Counted from the stretch's first letter, positions 34,436 to 44,287 are shown. The stretch: DNA of 64,000 nt from DAORHV01 sp964448405 (GCA_964448405.1 CAYUVW010000001.1:37576-101575); one strand, 5' to 3'. Program-made: numbers and translations. The notes: generated by a model not told the origin, from the letters alone.

Positions 34436-34568
34436 AAAAGAAAAAAGTAAAAAAATAAAAAAGCAAAGTTAAACAGACAATACTAAGCTTTTTCTTTTAA
34501 AATAAACAAATGACGAACGACATAAAAAGTATAATACGCAAATTCTACTTAACATTTTTGTTGCCTCA
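34436..34568. promoter_or_regulatory. AT-rich divergent promoter region
   Basis: The 133 nt between the SBBP gene and the hydrolase gene are strongly AT-rich. A consensus TATAAT (34530-34535) faces right with a leader of about 27 nt. No clear -35 was found. Confidence 0.5.
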
Positions 34569-35636
34569 ATGCGCTACTTGCGCAAGCGCTCCCTCTGGAG
34601 GATCATGGGCGGTAACCTCCGTATGAACCGCCTCTTTTCGTCTCGCATTTTCATCGCCTGCGCTGCCGCACTTCTGGCGGGCTCCATCAGCGGGTTTGCG
34701 GTACTAAAATTGCACGGGCATTTCGATGTGCGCTGCCTCCAGCGATTTCCATTACTCAGTCCGTTTGTTCCATGTGAATCGCAGGAGCCACTCGTGTTCA
34801 TGCCTGAGTACGAAGAGTTTCAGGCCAACCTGAGCGATTGGATCGATACACAAAAACAGGCCGGCCTCATTACAGAGGGCGCCGTGTATTTCCGTGACCT
34901 TGTTGGCGGACCGTGGTTCGGTATTCGCGAAACAGCGGAATTCGTTCCTGCCAGCTTGTTTAAGGTACCGGTAATGATCGCCATCCTTCGTGCCTCGCAA
35001 GATGTCCCCGGACTTCTTGAACAGCAGGTGGTCATGTCCGGCTCCTATACCGGACTCATGAATGTCGAGCATCCCAGTGAGTCGCTGGAGTCGGGAGTTC
35101 CGTATACCGTCAATCAACTTCTGGAAAAGATGATCGTGTATTCGGACAATGCCTCGTCCGATTTACTGAAAGACGTGCTGCGTTCCATTGATGAAACAGG
35201 CAAGTCCGTCGAAACCATTTATCGCCAGCTTGGTATGTATTCCGCGGCCACTGAACATCGTTTGTCCGTGAAGAACTATTCATCACTGTTCCGCGTGTTG
35301 TTTAACGGCAGGTATTTGAGCTACGAAATGTCCGAGAAGGCGTTGGAATTACTCAGTCGCTCAGCCTTTACCGATGCGCTGGTTGCAGGAATTCCTAAGG
35401 GGACAAAAGTCGCACATAAATTCGGCATTCGCGATGTTCCAGGCGAAGATATAAAGCAATTCCACGATTGCGGGATTGTGTACTATCCCAAGCGTCCGTA
35501 CCTCTTGTGTATTATGACTCGAGCATCGGATACGGAGAGTGCCATTATGTTCATTCGCGAGGTGTCGCGACGCGTGTATAAGCAAGTCGATGACCGCATG
35601 AGTGCGAATGAAGAGTCATTGTACGACATGCGGTAA
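34569..35636 (+). CDS. Class A beta-lactamase-like serine hydrolase, membrane-anchored
   Basis: A 355-residue protein with an uncleaved or lipophilic N-terminal helix (IFIACAAALLAGSISGFAVL) and an extracellular class A beta-lactamase/transpeptidase fold. The three active-site motifs are present: SLFK in VPASLFKVPVMI, SDN in MIVYSDNASSDLL, and KFG in VAHKFGIRDVPG in place of the usual KTG. HDCGIVYYPKRPYLLCIMT follows as in the family. Substrate may be beta-lactams or peptidoglycan. The start may be ATG 34569, or ATG 34605, which follows GGAGG by 4 nt, one of the few Shine-Dalgarno-like strings here. Confidence 0.85.
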   Translation: MRYLRKRSLWRIMGGNLRMNRLFSSRIFIACAAALLAGSISGFAVLKLHGHFDVRCLQRFPLLSPFVPCESQEPLVFMPEYEEFQANLSDWIDTQKQAGLITEGAVYFRDLVGGPWFGIRETAEFVPASLFKVPVMIAILRASQDVPGLLEQQVVMSGSYTGLMNVEHPSESLESGVPYTVNQLLEKMIVYSDNASSDLLKDVLRSIDETGKSVETIYRQLGMYSAATEHRLSVKNYSSLFRVLFNGRYLSYEMSEKALELLSRSAFTDALVAGIPKGTKVAHKFGIRDVPGEDIKQFHDCGIVYYPKRPYLLCIMTRASDTESAIMFIREVSRRVYKQVDDRMSANEESLYDMR

Positions 35637-35646
35637 ACAACACGTA

Positions 35647-35681
35647 AAAGAAAAACCCCTCTTGGTGCAGAGGGGTTGTTC
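35647..35681. terminator. Bidirectional terminator
   Basis: AACCCCTC pairs with GAGGGGTT across an 8-nt loop. On the minus strand it is followed by TTTTTCTTTT, a strong terminator for the 35719 gene; on the plus strand by GTTCTCG. Confidence 0.75.
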
Positions 35682-35718
35682 TCGTTTGAAGAAAGTGTTC
35701 GCGAGTGTTCGGTCAGGC

Positions 35719-37350
35719 TTACGGGAGCGTCGATTCGAAGTTCAGGTTAATGAATCCGGCTGCGGCATAGGCGTTGGCGGTGTTGTTTGCGGCCAGCTTC
35801 ACGTAGAGGGTGACGTAGCCCTTGGGCGTCCAGGTGCCTCCGGTTTCAGGTCCTTTGATACTTGCGGTGGTAAAGGAGGTGCTGGCGAGGTTATCTGCGC
35901 CTGTCAGGTCGCGCATGACTCCTGCGGTGTCGCGGATACGAAGGGTCACGTGGTTGTTGGCGGTAGAGGCGACACCGGTCTTGTAGCGCAGTTCAATCGG
36001 CTTGGTCACGTCCCATGTGCTGAAGTTGTCCGGCAGGCGGACGCGGACGGAGATCCAGTAGTCGTTCAAGGCGGCCTTGGTGGAGGTCCACTTGAAGGTG
36101 TTGTCCAGGCCGGTCGTGCCACCCGACAAGGACATTTGGCCTACGAACACGGCACCGCTGGCGAAGTAGATTGCGCCTGGGTATTCGGGGTGCAGCGAGA
36201 GAATCTGTCCGCTACCGTTGCTGCCTGCACCAGTCTGGTCCGTAGCACATTCGAACTTACCGGTTGCCGAGTTGTAGACGACCTTCTGGTTCGTTCCGTT
36301 ACACGTTGCCAGTCCAAAGCCCTGGATCGTGGAGCCGGACAAGGCGCCTTCGATCGTGAGCGAGCCGGACATAGTGTGCGTACCGTTGCCGGAAATCTTG
36401 AGCGTGGTGCCCGAAATGGTGCCGTTCACGTCCAAGTCATCGGACAGGTAGAACTTATCGGTGGTATCGAGCCAGGTGAATGTTTCGTCGGTACCCGAAT
36501 TCATGAAGGTCAATGACACGTCCGCTGCAGCGTCATCGCCACCCAACGTGATGTTGCCCTCCGTAAGGATGGAACCCGTCACGGCAAGTGAGCCATTGAT
36601 GTCTGCGTTACCAGACACACGCAATGTGGTGCCGGACAAGACCGTCTTGGCGGTAATGGTCGATACACCAACTATGGCGCCAGTGACGGTAAGCGTTCCG
36701 CCCACAGTGGCGTTACGATCCACGTTCAGAGCCGAGCCGGAAATGGTTCCCAGCACGGAAATACCCCTGCTGAACTGGAACTTTTGAGCGGAGTTCAAGA
36801 AGGTGATGCTTTGGTTGCCCGAGGTGTTACCGAACGTCAACACGGCGTTGTTCGAGTCGGCATCATCATTAATAGTAATATTTCCATCCGTGCGGATCGC
36901 TCCAGAAGCAGTCAGCGCTCCCTGGACGTCTGCATTACCGGACACACGCAACGTGGTACCGGACAACACCGTCTTCGCAGTAATAGTCGACATACCCAGC
37001 ACGGCGCCGGTGACAGTCAACCTTCCACCCACGGTGGCGTTGCGATCAACGTTCAAGTTGGAACCCGACAGTGTGCCAAGAACACTCAAGCCCGCGGAGA
37101 ATTGGAATTTTCCGTTGGTCAGGTATTTCAAGGTGATACCGCTGCTTCCGAAGCGCAGCTCGATGTCGGTGCTGCCGTCTCCACCATCAATTTGCTGGAA
37201 CGATTCCGTGTTCACCAGCAATGTTGGTGCCCAGCTGCCCGCGGCCGACGCCAGTGGCGCCAGTGCAGCGAAAGCAATCGAACCAAACGCGATTCCAGCA
37301 ATGAATTTGCTGGCCCGTGCGTAGCTGCGGGGAAGTGTGTATGTGAACAT
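35719..37350 (-). CDS. Secreted modular surface protein (tail-fibre-like)
   Basis: A 543-residue exported protein of the same family as 25027 and 46932. ATG 37350 (MFTYTLPRS) is preferred to 37371 because a TATAGT box at the earlier ATG would place transcription start between them. A signal peptide ends at ASAAG. The N-terminal SWAPTLLVNTESFQQIDGGD module is followed by two nearly identical blocks (NVDRNATVGG, LTVTGA, STITAKTVLSGTTLRVSG, NADVQGAL and NADINGSL). Then come FECATDQTGAG with its upstream Cys, and a C-terminal 170-residue domain (YWISVRVRLPDNFSTWDV) resembling that of the 37560 protein. A surface adhesive role is inferred. Confidence 0.82.
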   Translation of the reverse strand: MFTYTLPRSYARASKFIAGIAFGSIAFAALAPLASAAGSWAPTLLVNTESFQQIDGGDGSTDIELRFGSSGITLKYLTNGKFQFSAGLSVLGTLSGSNLNVDRNATVGGRLTVTGAVLGMSTITAKTVLSGTTLRVSGNADVQGALTASGAIRTDGNITINDDADSNNAVLTFGNTSGNQSITFLNSAQKFQFSRGISVLGTISGSALNVDRNATVGGTLTVTGAIVGVSTITAKTVLSGTTLRVSGNADINGSLAVTGSILTEGNITLGGDDAAADVSLTFMNSGTDETFTWLDTTDKFYLSDDLDVNGTISGTTLKISGNGTHTMSGSLTIEGALSGSTIQGFGLATCNGTNQKVVYNSATGKFECATDQTGAGSNGSGQILSLHPEYPGAIYFASGAVFVGQMSLSGGTTGLDNTFKWTSTKAALNDYWISVRVRLPDNFSTWDVTKPIELRYKTGVASTANNHVTLRIRDTAGVMRDLTGADNLASTSFTTASIKGPETGGTWTPKGYVTLYVKLAANNTANAYAAAGFINLNFESTLP

Positions 37351-37559
37351 AAATATTTGTTGGTATCGCATTACTATAGCACACAGAGAGAAGAAGGTGT
37401 AGAGCGTTCATCTTGACCATTATGTATTTTGTGGCGTGATATATTCGCTCAGAAAAGTGGTTTGAAGTGGATCTTTGCTTATATAAATGCCAAAAAGTCG
37501 ACCGCGGCAAAAATTGGACAAAATAGAATAATGTATTCCTTATAGTATAAAGGAAGCGC

Positions 37560-39866
37560 TTACTCTCGTCGGAGCTCCACGTACTGCATTTTCAGGCTGC
37601 CGATATGCACCTGGAAGTTGTCTTTTGCGGACGCGCGGATGCGGATCAAGAAGTCTTGTCCCGGAGTCCATGTTCCACCGCTGCCGATGTCGATACCGCT
37701 GGTGGTCCAGCTGGTATTCGCAAGGTTGGAAACAGAGCCGGACAAGGTGACCGGTACGCCGTTGGTATCGTAGACTTGAATGTCCACTTTGTTCGCGGCA
37801 TTGCTGGCATTGGTCGTGCGGTAATCCAGGCTCAGCGGATTTTCGGCACCACCCGCCTTCCAGCGGACGAAGTTCGGCGACAGATGTGCCTTCAACAAGA
37901 TGTCGTAGTCCTGCAGCACTGGGCGCGTGCTCGACCAATCATAGAAGTTTATCTTTGTTGTATTGTCGTGACTGACCTGCAACTGACCGATGTTATCGGT
38001 ACCGTCGCCCTGGTAGCTGGCATGTTCGAACTCCGGATTGAAGACGGTTTGCACCGTGGTTTCACGGTCGTCACTATTCAGGATGCGACGATCGGTGATG
38101 GTCAGCACGTTCGAGCCGTTGGTCGTTACTTCGGCAACCGGAATGTACGACTCGTCGGTCGGGTAGCCGAGCGTAGTCACAGTCAGTCCTCCGGAGCCGA
38201 AGAACACGTAGCTGGAGGTGCTGGCGGGAACAGCCACGCCGCTGGCGCCTGCATAGTTGGTGACGACTCCATTCAAGCGGTAGCTTCCACCGGAAACCAT
38301 AATCGTCAGTCCGGCACCGGCGTATGCTTTCAGTGCGCCGGTGGAACTCTGCAGCGAACCCAGGTTGACGCCGTTCACCAGACCGGTGACGGTCAAGTCT
38401 CCTTGAATGCGCACATCGTCATTGAAGTTGAACCAGCCGTTCACGCTGTCGTAGCTCAGTTGCTTGGACAGCGCGTTACCGAATTGCAGCACGACTTCGG
38501 TGGCGGCGCTGTCGTCGTTGTTCAGTACGAAGGTGTTTGCATTCGTGCCGCCGGGGATGGTGCTCTTGGGCAGCAAGCCGCTCAGGTCCAACACCGGAAT
38601 ATTGAAGCTGCCGGTTCCAGTGTCGTGCTGGTCGAGCAACTCGGCGTTGTTTGCAAACGGTACGGTGGTCACGCGCGAGCGATCCAACGCAGTATCGCTC
38701 GGGTTGGTGTCCAGCAACTCATACGAGGTATCCGGATCGCCGGCCATCTTCACCTCTACTTGCAGGTGGAGGTTCTTCAGGGTGTCCACCGGCAGCGTGC
38801 TGAAGTCGATGAGCGGCGTGACTTTGCCGAGTTCAACCGAGAAGTAACCCTGTGCGGTCGGCGTGACGGTTTGTACTTCGTTCCAGCTGACATAGTTGGT
38901 GGCACTCGTATTGATTGCGCCGCCGCCCGTAAGATCCGAAGTCACGAAGTCGGAGCTCTTCCAGTAGCTGAAGCGAATGGTGACCGCCGTCGTAATAGGT
39001 GTGCCGCTGGCGTTCAAGAGGTTGCCCTTATAGGTGCTCAAGAGCGGAGTGGTCGTGTTGGCGGCGTGTGCGGTGAACGGCATGCCGAGGAGCAGCAGTC
39101 CCAGCGCAAGCGAGAACAGTGCCAGCAACACGCTCATGGCAACCGTGCGATTGCGCTTCTTTTTCAAGAACGTGCGGATGCGCTTGTGCAGCACGTACGT
39201 CATGGCGCTGCTGCCGGCAATCGCAATGCAGAACAGTGAGATCCACATCCAGACCCATGTGGCGGTTTCCGTTGCTGCACCGTGCAGCGTTTCTGCAGGA
39301 GGACAGAGCGGATCAACCGCACCGAAGTACCGCAGATTCAGTGCCGTACCGTCGATCGACGACGTATCGTATGTCGTTTCCGTCCATGCCGAGCTCGACA
39401 GATCGGTCGTTGTTTCTTCGGCCGATGCGCTGCTTGCCGAACTTGCAATCGGATACGTCTGCGGTACACGCGGGCCACGAGAACTCGTGCTGCTCGAATG
39501 CGTGCTTGCACTTGCACTGCTTGCCGCAGGATGCGGTCGGGAACCGCCGCCGCTCGTACCGGCATTACCTCCGGTGCTTCCGCCGCCGGTCGTGCCACCC
39601 GCGCCGGTCGACGAACTGCTGCTTGTGCCGGCAGTCGTTGCGGGTCCGGTCGTCAGGATGAAGTTGTTTCCAGTGAGGACCGAATCGTTCCACGTCACGC
39701 CGTTGTTCATGTGCTGGAACGACGTGCTTACGCCCGGATCTCCGGTAGCGTTGTCGCCCATGCTTTCTTGCAGCTGGAACGACGTGCTCACCTGAGCCAT
39801 GGCGACCGGTGCGCTCAGAGTGAGCGCCAGGAGTGCCAAGCCGATGCTGGTGACGAAGCGTCGCAT
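37560..39866 (-). CDS. Large surface protein with internal membrane helices and a tail-fibre-like domain
   Basis: A 768-residue protein. A signal peptide (MRRFVTSIGLALLALTLSAP) precedes a Ser/Gly/Thr-rich low-complexity region (about 75-155). Two hydrophobic helices follow (WVWMWISLFCIAIAGSSAM and VLLALFSLALGLLLLGMPF) around a basic KRIRTFLKKKRNR loop. The second ends in TAHAA, like an internal signal peptide. The rest is extracellular: NTTTPLLSTYKGNLLNASG, FVLNNDDSAATEVVLQFGN and a C-terminal domain ending MQYVELRRE. The order suggests two exported pieces joined by a membrane hairpin. The ATG is 4 nt after the stop of the HTH gene, so both are made from one mRNA. Confidence 0.8.
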   Translation of the reverse strand: MRRFVTSIGLALLALTLSAPVAMAQVSTSFQLQESMGDNATGDPGVSTSFQHMNNGVTWNDSVLTGNNFILTTGPATTAGTSSSSSTGAGGTTGGGSTGGNAGTSGGGSRPHPAASSASASTHSSSTSSRGPRVPQTYPIASSASSASAEETTTDLSSSAWTETTYDTSSIDGTALNLRYFGAVDPLCPPAETLHGAATETATWVWMWISLFCIAIAGSSAMTYVLHKRIRTFLKKKRNRTVAMSVLLALFSLALGLLLLGMPFTAHAANTTTPLLSTYKGNLLNASGTPITTAVTIRFSYWKSSDFVTSDLTGGGAINTSATNYVSWNEVQTVTPTAQGYFSVELGKVTPLIDFSTLPVDTLKNLHLQVEVKMAGDPDTSYELLDTNPSDTALDRSRVTTVPFANNAELLDQHDTGTGSFNIPVLDLSGLLPKSTIPGGTNANTFVLNNDDSAATEVVLQFGNALSKQLSYDSVNGWFNFNDDVRIQGDLTVTGLVNGVNLGSLQSSTGALKAYAGAGLTIMVSGGSYRLNGVVTNYAGASGVAVPASTSSYVFFGSGGLTVTTLGYPTDESYIPVAEVTTNGSNVLTITDRRILNSDDRETTVQTVFNPEFEHASYQGDGTDNIGQLQVSHDNTTKINFYDWSSTRPVLQDYDILLKAHLSPNFVRWKAGGAENPLSLDYRTTNASNAANKVDIQVYDTNGVPVTLSGSVSNLANTSWTTSGIDIGSGGTWTPGQDFLIRIRASAKDNFQVHIGSLKMQYVELRRE

Positions 39867-39870
39867 GGGG

Positions 39871-40458
39871 CTACGCGGTCGGCAGGGGAGGAAGTGGGAG
39901 CATGGAGAGCGGGTCCTCGTCAGTTTCCGAAGCAGACGCAGGAGTGAGCTGCGTCGTGTTGATTGCCGTGGTGGTGTCCTGCTCCGTGCTCGTTACGATT
40001 TCCGTTTCGCCACGCTTCTGCATGTGCGATGCCTTTTCACCGAAGAACAATTTGTGACGAGCGATAACGCGGCCGACGGTCGACACAGACACTTCGATGC
40101 CGTAGATCTCGCGCAGCATGGCGTGAATGCCGACCTTGCCCGTGGTCGGGTGAGCCATGCGCAGTTCGCGAATGGCGGCTACCGTTCGGGCATCGGTTTC
40201 GGGCGCGCGTACGGCATGCGGCCGACGCGACGTTTCCTCCAGGCTCGACACGTTCTGCGCGTCGAAGCGATTCCACCAACGCATGAACGTCGAGCGTGCA
40301 ATGCCGAAGTGTCGGCATGCCAAGCTGACGTTGTTGTCATGTTCGAGTGTGTACAAAAACCACTTCAAACGCTGCACCGCTCCGGCACTCAATTCCAACT
40401 CGACGGCCTGCTTCAGCAGGCGTCGTACATCGGCCAATCGTGTATCGCGGGCGGACAT
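39871..40458 (-). CDS. Transposase-derived HTH DNA-binding protein
   Basis: A 195-residue protein with two helix-turn-helix units like the N-terminal part of IS481/IS3-type transposases: VSLACRHFGIARSTFMRWWN with SSLEETSRRPHA, then IRELRMAHPTTGKVGIHAML and VSVSTVGRVIARHKLF. There is no DDE catalytic domain. The C-terminal 45 residues are Thr/Glu/Pro-rich and probably disordered. It shares the same two-HTH layout with the product of 46196-46942, including SSLEE-SRRP and VS-STVGRVI blocks. It lies directly upstream of a surface protein gene with a 4-nt gap, so it is likely a regulator of its own operon rather than a mobile element. Confidence 0.8.
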   Translation of the reverse strand: MSARDTRLADVRRLLKQAVELELSAGAVQRLKWFLYTLEHDNNVSLACRHFGIARSTFMRWWNRFDAQNVSSLEETSRRPHAVRAPETDARTVAAIRELRMAHPTTGKVGIHAMLREIYGIEVSVSTVGRVIARHKLFFGEKASHMQKRGETEIVTSTEQDTTTAINTTQLTPASASETDEDPLSMLPLPPLPTA

Positions 40459-40559
40459 GAATTTTGATTTTTGTTTTTGGTGCGCGTTAGTGCGTACCTT
40501 GTTCTTGTAACTTTACTATGCTTAATTTTAGCAGAGTTGGCACAAAATGTCTATGTGCT
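40459..40559 (-). promoter_or_regulatory. AT-rich upstream region of the HTH-adhesin operon
   Basis: The region contains GGTGCG (40479-40484) and GTGCGT (40490-40495), a pair also found upstream of the second HTH gene, plus TAAAAT/TAGTAA strings that could act as -10 boxes. Confidence 0.35.
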
Positions 40560-41640
40560 GCAGTGTAAGTTTCTGAGCTTCCGTTTCACAGTGCCAAAAA
40601 GCCCGATTTTGCTGCTTGCAGAATGGCTTTCGCATCTGTTTGAACTTTGCCCTAGTCACGGCCAATCGTTTTCAAGACCACAATCGCGAATGGGCTGACG
40701 TTGCTTTGGCTTCAAAAATCGCATCTGTCTGATCTTCTCCCATCCCGCATTGTCGCCGCCGTGGAGGGAGGAATTTGGCGCTGCATGGTACCGAAAACCG
40801 TATGCAGATCTGCCTGAACTTTCGTCAGGAATCCAGGTCCTGTGATCACCTTCCGCTGCTTGAAAACCGCATTGCGATCGACAGGGGTGAGCGCGCATCT
40901 GTTCGAGCTTCTGCCTGTTTTGGCTGTGGACATCATCGAATGACGGCTTCAGCGCGAAACAAAGTCTTCTGCGTAGCGCATGTATTCGAGCTTGTGACGT
41001 GCTGTCAGTATTTTGTTTTTTAAAAATTATTTATAGTTTTTGTCAATGAAGCATGTGCATATGAACTTTGGCCTGTTCGTCGGCTTTTGTTCAAAAAATC
41101 ACACTGCATTCTGAGTCGTAGCGATTGCCTGTGATCTTCTCGCAATCCACCAAGAGCATTCTTGCCTTTTTCGCTGCAGCAAGGGCTCGGCATCTCTTTG
41201 AACTTGGGCCTGCACAAGCCGTAGGAGCGGCGCTTCATCGGGCTTCAGGGACGAGGGTATTGCAGCGTTCTGCTTGGCATTGTTTCAGATGTGTGTGAGC
41301 TTCTTTTTCCCGCAGCGAGACGGATGCTTTTTTGCTATTGTTTCGCCAGTCGACTGCAGCGCATGCATCGGAACTGAGGGCTTGAGCATTGACTGAAATG
41401 TAAAAAATACTTGTCGTAACAAAAATGACGGAAACTCTGTGCATCGGAGAGCAGAGGTGTTGCAGAAGTGTTCGAACTTACGACGTCTGCATGGGCTCTT
41501 TTCCAGACCATGCAAATTATTGACGCATGCAGCACGTGAACGAGAGCCCTTTCTGAAGCCAAAAATAGCAATTGATGTCGCATGCGTGCATGGTTGTACG
41601 CATGTGATTGAACTTATGGCATACAGATGCGATTCGCTTG
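40560..41640. repeat. Degenerate tandem array with a core near GCATCTGTTTGAACTT
   Basis: This 1.1-kb gene-free stretch contains about a dozen imperfect copies of a core like GCATCTGTTTGAACTTNNGCC. Copies start near 40632, 40721, 40804, 40895, 40979, 41051, 41125, 41190, 41284, 41363, 41463 and 41598, spaced about 65-135 nt and mostly 75-90. Several are preceded by TTCAAAAA- or GAAAACC-like strings. Short open frames here lack protein-like composition. Function is unknown. Confidence 0.6.
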
Positions 41641-41694
41641 TGGTTCGATCACGGATTTTGTACCATTGCGAATACTCGTTTCCTACGTTTACAC

Positions 41695-42759
41695 ATGTCT
41701 AAAACTCCCCTCTCCAGGTTTGCCAGCGCATGGTTGGTAGTTTCACTCCTGGTCGGCTCCGTTCCATTTGCAGCGGCACAGAGCCAGCCGCAATCGTTCA
41801 CCGATGTGCCGCCGTCACACGCTGCGTTCTCTGCGGTGGAGTATCTGAAGAGCAAGGGCATGGTGCAGGGCAATGCCGGTGGAACGTTCGGTCCCAACGA
41901 CAAACTGACACGCGCTGCAGCAATTAAAATTCTGGTCTCCGGTTTGCTGAGTGCGGGCGAGACAATCGATGCCGGTGCAACCAGTTCATTCAACGACATG
42001 GCCGGCACGCCGTGGGCGATTCCGTACGTCGAGTTGGCGCTCAAGAAATACAAACTGATCGATGGTCCGCCGGCAAAGCCGTCGTTCAATCCGGGTGTCG
42101 TGGTGAAGAAGGCGGAGTTCATCAAAATGGCTCTTGCCTCCAAGCAGATCGATGCCAAGTCCGCGTTCAGCGAAATCAATTCGCCGCTTGCTACGGACGT
42201 TGCCAAAACCGACGACTGGTTCTACCCGTTCATGCGCTATTCGCTCACGTCGTCCATGACCAGCGTGAGCACCGACGGCACGCTGAATCCGGCCAAGGAA
42301 ATCACCCGCGCTGAAATGGCACTGTTGCTCTACCGCCTGGATATGTACCGCGCAGGACGCCGAACGCAAGCCCTGCTCTCGCAGACCGAAGGTGACATCG
42401 TCAACTTGCTGAAAATGCTGGATGCCAAAGACATCAACCAGGCCAAGTACGCTTCGGCACGTGCGATTCTTACATCGCGCGGAGCGCTTGCCAGCAAGCC
42501 GAACGAAGCAGTGGTGAAAGGTGCCGTGAAGACAGCCGAAGGATTCGGATTGTTGGTGCAGGCCTACGAAGCAGGTACGGCCGGGCAGTACGACACCGTC
42601 ATTGCCTTGGCAAAAGAGGCTTATGCCGCCGCCGACAAAGCTCGCGCATTCAGCCCGAATTTGGAATCCATCGCCGCGCAGATGCAGTCCATTGCCAAGA
42701 AGATGGCCGACGACGCACGCACGCTGAAGGCCGGAGGCACGCCTGCACCCGTTCAGTAA
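41695..42759 (+). CDS. S-layer homology (SLH) domain protein
   Basis: A 354-residue exported protein from ATG 41695 with a signal peptide (FASAWLVVSLLVGSVPFAAA). At least two clear SLH domains follow: FTDVPPSHAAFSAVEYLKSKGMVQG with TFGPNDKLTRAAAIKIL at about 35-95, and a degenerate second (FNDMAGTPWAIPYVELALK). A third contains YPFMRYSL and LNPAKEITRAEMALLLYRL. SLH domains bind secondary wall polymers and anchor S-layer proteins. The C-terminal 130 residues are helical (NEAVVKGAVKTAEGFGLL) and may contact other surface proteins. It is the only SLH protein seen here and lies downstream of the degenerate tandem array. Confidence 0.9.
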   Translation: MSKTPLSRFASAWLVVSLLVGSVPFAAAQSQPQSFTDVPPSHAAFSAVEYLKSKGMVQGNAGGTFGPNDKLTRAAAIKILVSGLLSAGETIDAGATSSFNDMAGTPWAIPYVELALKKYKLIDGPPAKPSFNPGVVVKKAEFIKMALASKQIDAKSAFSEINSPLATDVAKTDDWFYPFMRYSLTSSMTSVSTDGTLNPAKEITRAEMALLLYRLDMYRAGRRTQALLSQTEGDIVNLLKMLDAKDINQAKYASARAILTSRGALASKPNEAVVKGAVKTAEGFGLLVQAYEAGTAGQYDTVIALAKEAYAAADKARAFSPNLESIAAQMQSIAKKMADDARTLKAGGTPAPVQ

Positions 42760-42763
42760 TCGC

Positions 42764-44287
42764 TTACAAGCTCAGCATCGCCTCTACCGGCGCGTAGTCG
42801 TCGGTGAGTGCGGCGACCTGCGGCATGGTTGCGGTATTGATACGATTGGCAAGCATTGCAGCCAGAGCGGTGTCTTGCGAATGGCTGAGCGCCTCTTCGG
42901 AAAGGAGTTTTTTACTGGCGACCAGCGTGATGTTCGACAGTGATTGCGGATCTGCAAACCCATTGTCCATACCAACGCGAAATGCGAAGACACTCGGAAA
43001 GACTGCGCGCAACGTCGCCAATTCTGCCCTGAGAATTTGGCTGCGCTTTCCTTCCTCGGAGGCAATAATGTTCAACACATACACGCCGTCGTCATCCAGC
43101 AGTGCGGCAATGCGCTGCACTGCCTCCAATGAGGCTAAATGAAACGGGATGTTGTACTCCGAACGAAAGGCATCGCCGTAGACGACGTGGTACGAACCTT
43201 CGCGACTGCCGGGCGCACCTTCAGGACCGCCGCGATTTAAAAAACGACGGGCATCTTCATGCGTAATGGACAGCCGGGGGTCATCCTGCAAATCGAAGTA
43301 CTGCCTTGCCAACGCGGTTACTGCAGGGTCTATTTCCACGACGTCGATTGCCCCCTTGGGGTGCCGCGATAAGAAGTCTCGGGCCACGGTATAACCGCCG
43401 CCGCCCATCAGTAGCGCTCGTGTTGCATCGGGTCGGAAGACGTCGGATAACTGGTAATACCGCGTGTAGGCAAAGACATGGTTGTCGGGTTGAGCTGGAG
43501 TGTATGCGGAATGGTTTCCGTGATCGATCTGCAGGAAGAGCGTTTCCAAATGACTGATCGCATTTTCGGCGGGAATGCGGCGTACGCGAAGAGTGCTGTA
43601 TGGCGAATCTATTTCCGCCACGATGCCATGGCGAGCCATCCTGCGGTCACGCAGAAAGTGTTCAGCTTTGCTGAAGACAAGCAGGAGGAAAAAAAATGCC
43701 GCACATGCAACGACCGACCGCATCGTTGGGCGTGCCAATGCAACGAAACCCAGAACTGCGGCACAGCCGAACAGAATGCCGTTTGTACCGAGTGCCGGAA
43801 TCAAAATGAGACCGGCGGCAAACGTGCCGAGAATCGACCCCGCAGTAGAGATTGCCGACAGGTTGCCTGCAACGCGACCAACATGTTCCACATCGTTCGA
43901 AACCAGGCGTACCGCATACGGAGTCACGCTTCCCAAGACAATGCTCGGTACGAGCAGGAGGCTGACTGTCGCCACGATGGACAGTGTGATTCGCGATGGA
44001 ACGACGGATGCATAGGCGCCGATCATCGGCTCATGCAGTACGGCCAACAGCCCGATCCACAGTGCTGCCGCAAAGACCAAGAGTCGCAATTGCGACAACG
44101 AGCGCCACTTGTCGCCAAGCATGCCACCAAGGACATAGCCGGCACTCAGTCCGGTCATAATGACGCCGATGACACTGGTCCATACCGCAATGGACGTACC
44201 GATGTACGGCGCGAAAAATCGGGCCGAGACTATTTCCAAAACCATGACTGACGCACCGCTGACGAATACCAGGAATTGTAAATACAT
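42764..44287 (-). CDS. Membrane protein with spermidine-synthase-like domain (fused MFS/SpeE type)
   Basis: A 507-residue protein. The N-terminal 200 residues form about six or seven hydrophobic helices (VSGASVMVLEIVSARFFAPY is the signature start of this family). The soluble C-terminal half is an AdoMet-binding, spermidine-synthase-like domain: LLMGGGGYTVARDFL, IDVVEIDPAVTALARQYF, DDPRLSITHEDARRFL and VVYGDAFRSEYNIPFHLAS. The usual substrate of the fused family is unknown, so polyamine synthesis should not be assumed. The ATG follows TAGGCT (44295-44300, minus) by 7 nt. It is convergent with the SLH gene, 4 nt apart. Confidence 0.9.
   Translation of the reverse strand: MYLQFLVFVSGASVMVLEIVSARFFAPYIGTSIAVWTSVIGVIMTGLSAGYVLGGMLGDKWRSLSQLRLLVFAAALWIGLLAVLHEPMIGAYASVVPSRITLSIVATVSLLLVPSIVLGSVTPYAVRLVSNDVEHVGRVAGNLSAISTAGSILGTFAAGLILIPALGTNGILFGCAAVLGFVALARPTMRSVVACAAFFFLLLVFSKAEHFLRDRRMARHGIVAEIDSPYSTLRVRRIPAENAISHLETLFLQIDHGNHSAYTPAQPDNHVFAYTRYYQLSDVFRPDATRALLMGGGGYTVARDFLSRHPKGAIDVVEIDPAVTALARQYFDLQDDPRLSITHEDARRFLNRGGPEGAPGSREGSYHVVYGDAFRSEYNIPFHLASLEAVQRIAALLDDDGVYVLNIIASEEGKRSQILRAELATLRAVFPSVFAFRVGMDNGFADPQSLSNITLVASKKLLSEEALSHSQDTALAAMLANRINTATMPQVAALTDDYAPVEAMLSL

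Noticed and set aside
35602..36516. A 304-codon plus-strand frame
   Set aside because: Opposite the 35719 surface gene and crossing its terminator hairpin; no recognisable protein features.
37605..39239. A 544-codon open frame on the plus strand opposite the 37560 surface gene
   Set aside because: It is the antisense of a gene with signal peptide, modules and operon partner; its translation is rich in Val/Gly/Arg with no domain, and the long frame follows from the codon use of the real gene.
40560..41640. CRISPR array
   Set aside because: Core copies are too diverged, spacing is irregular, and no cas genes are present.
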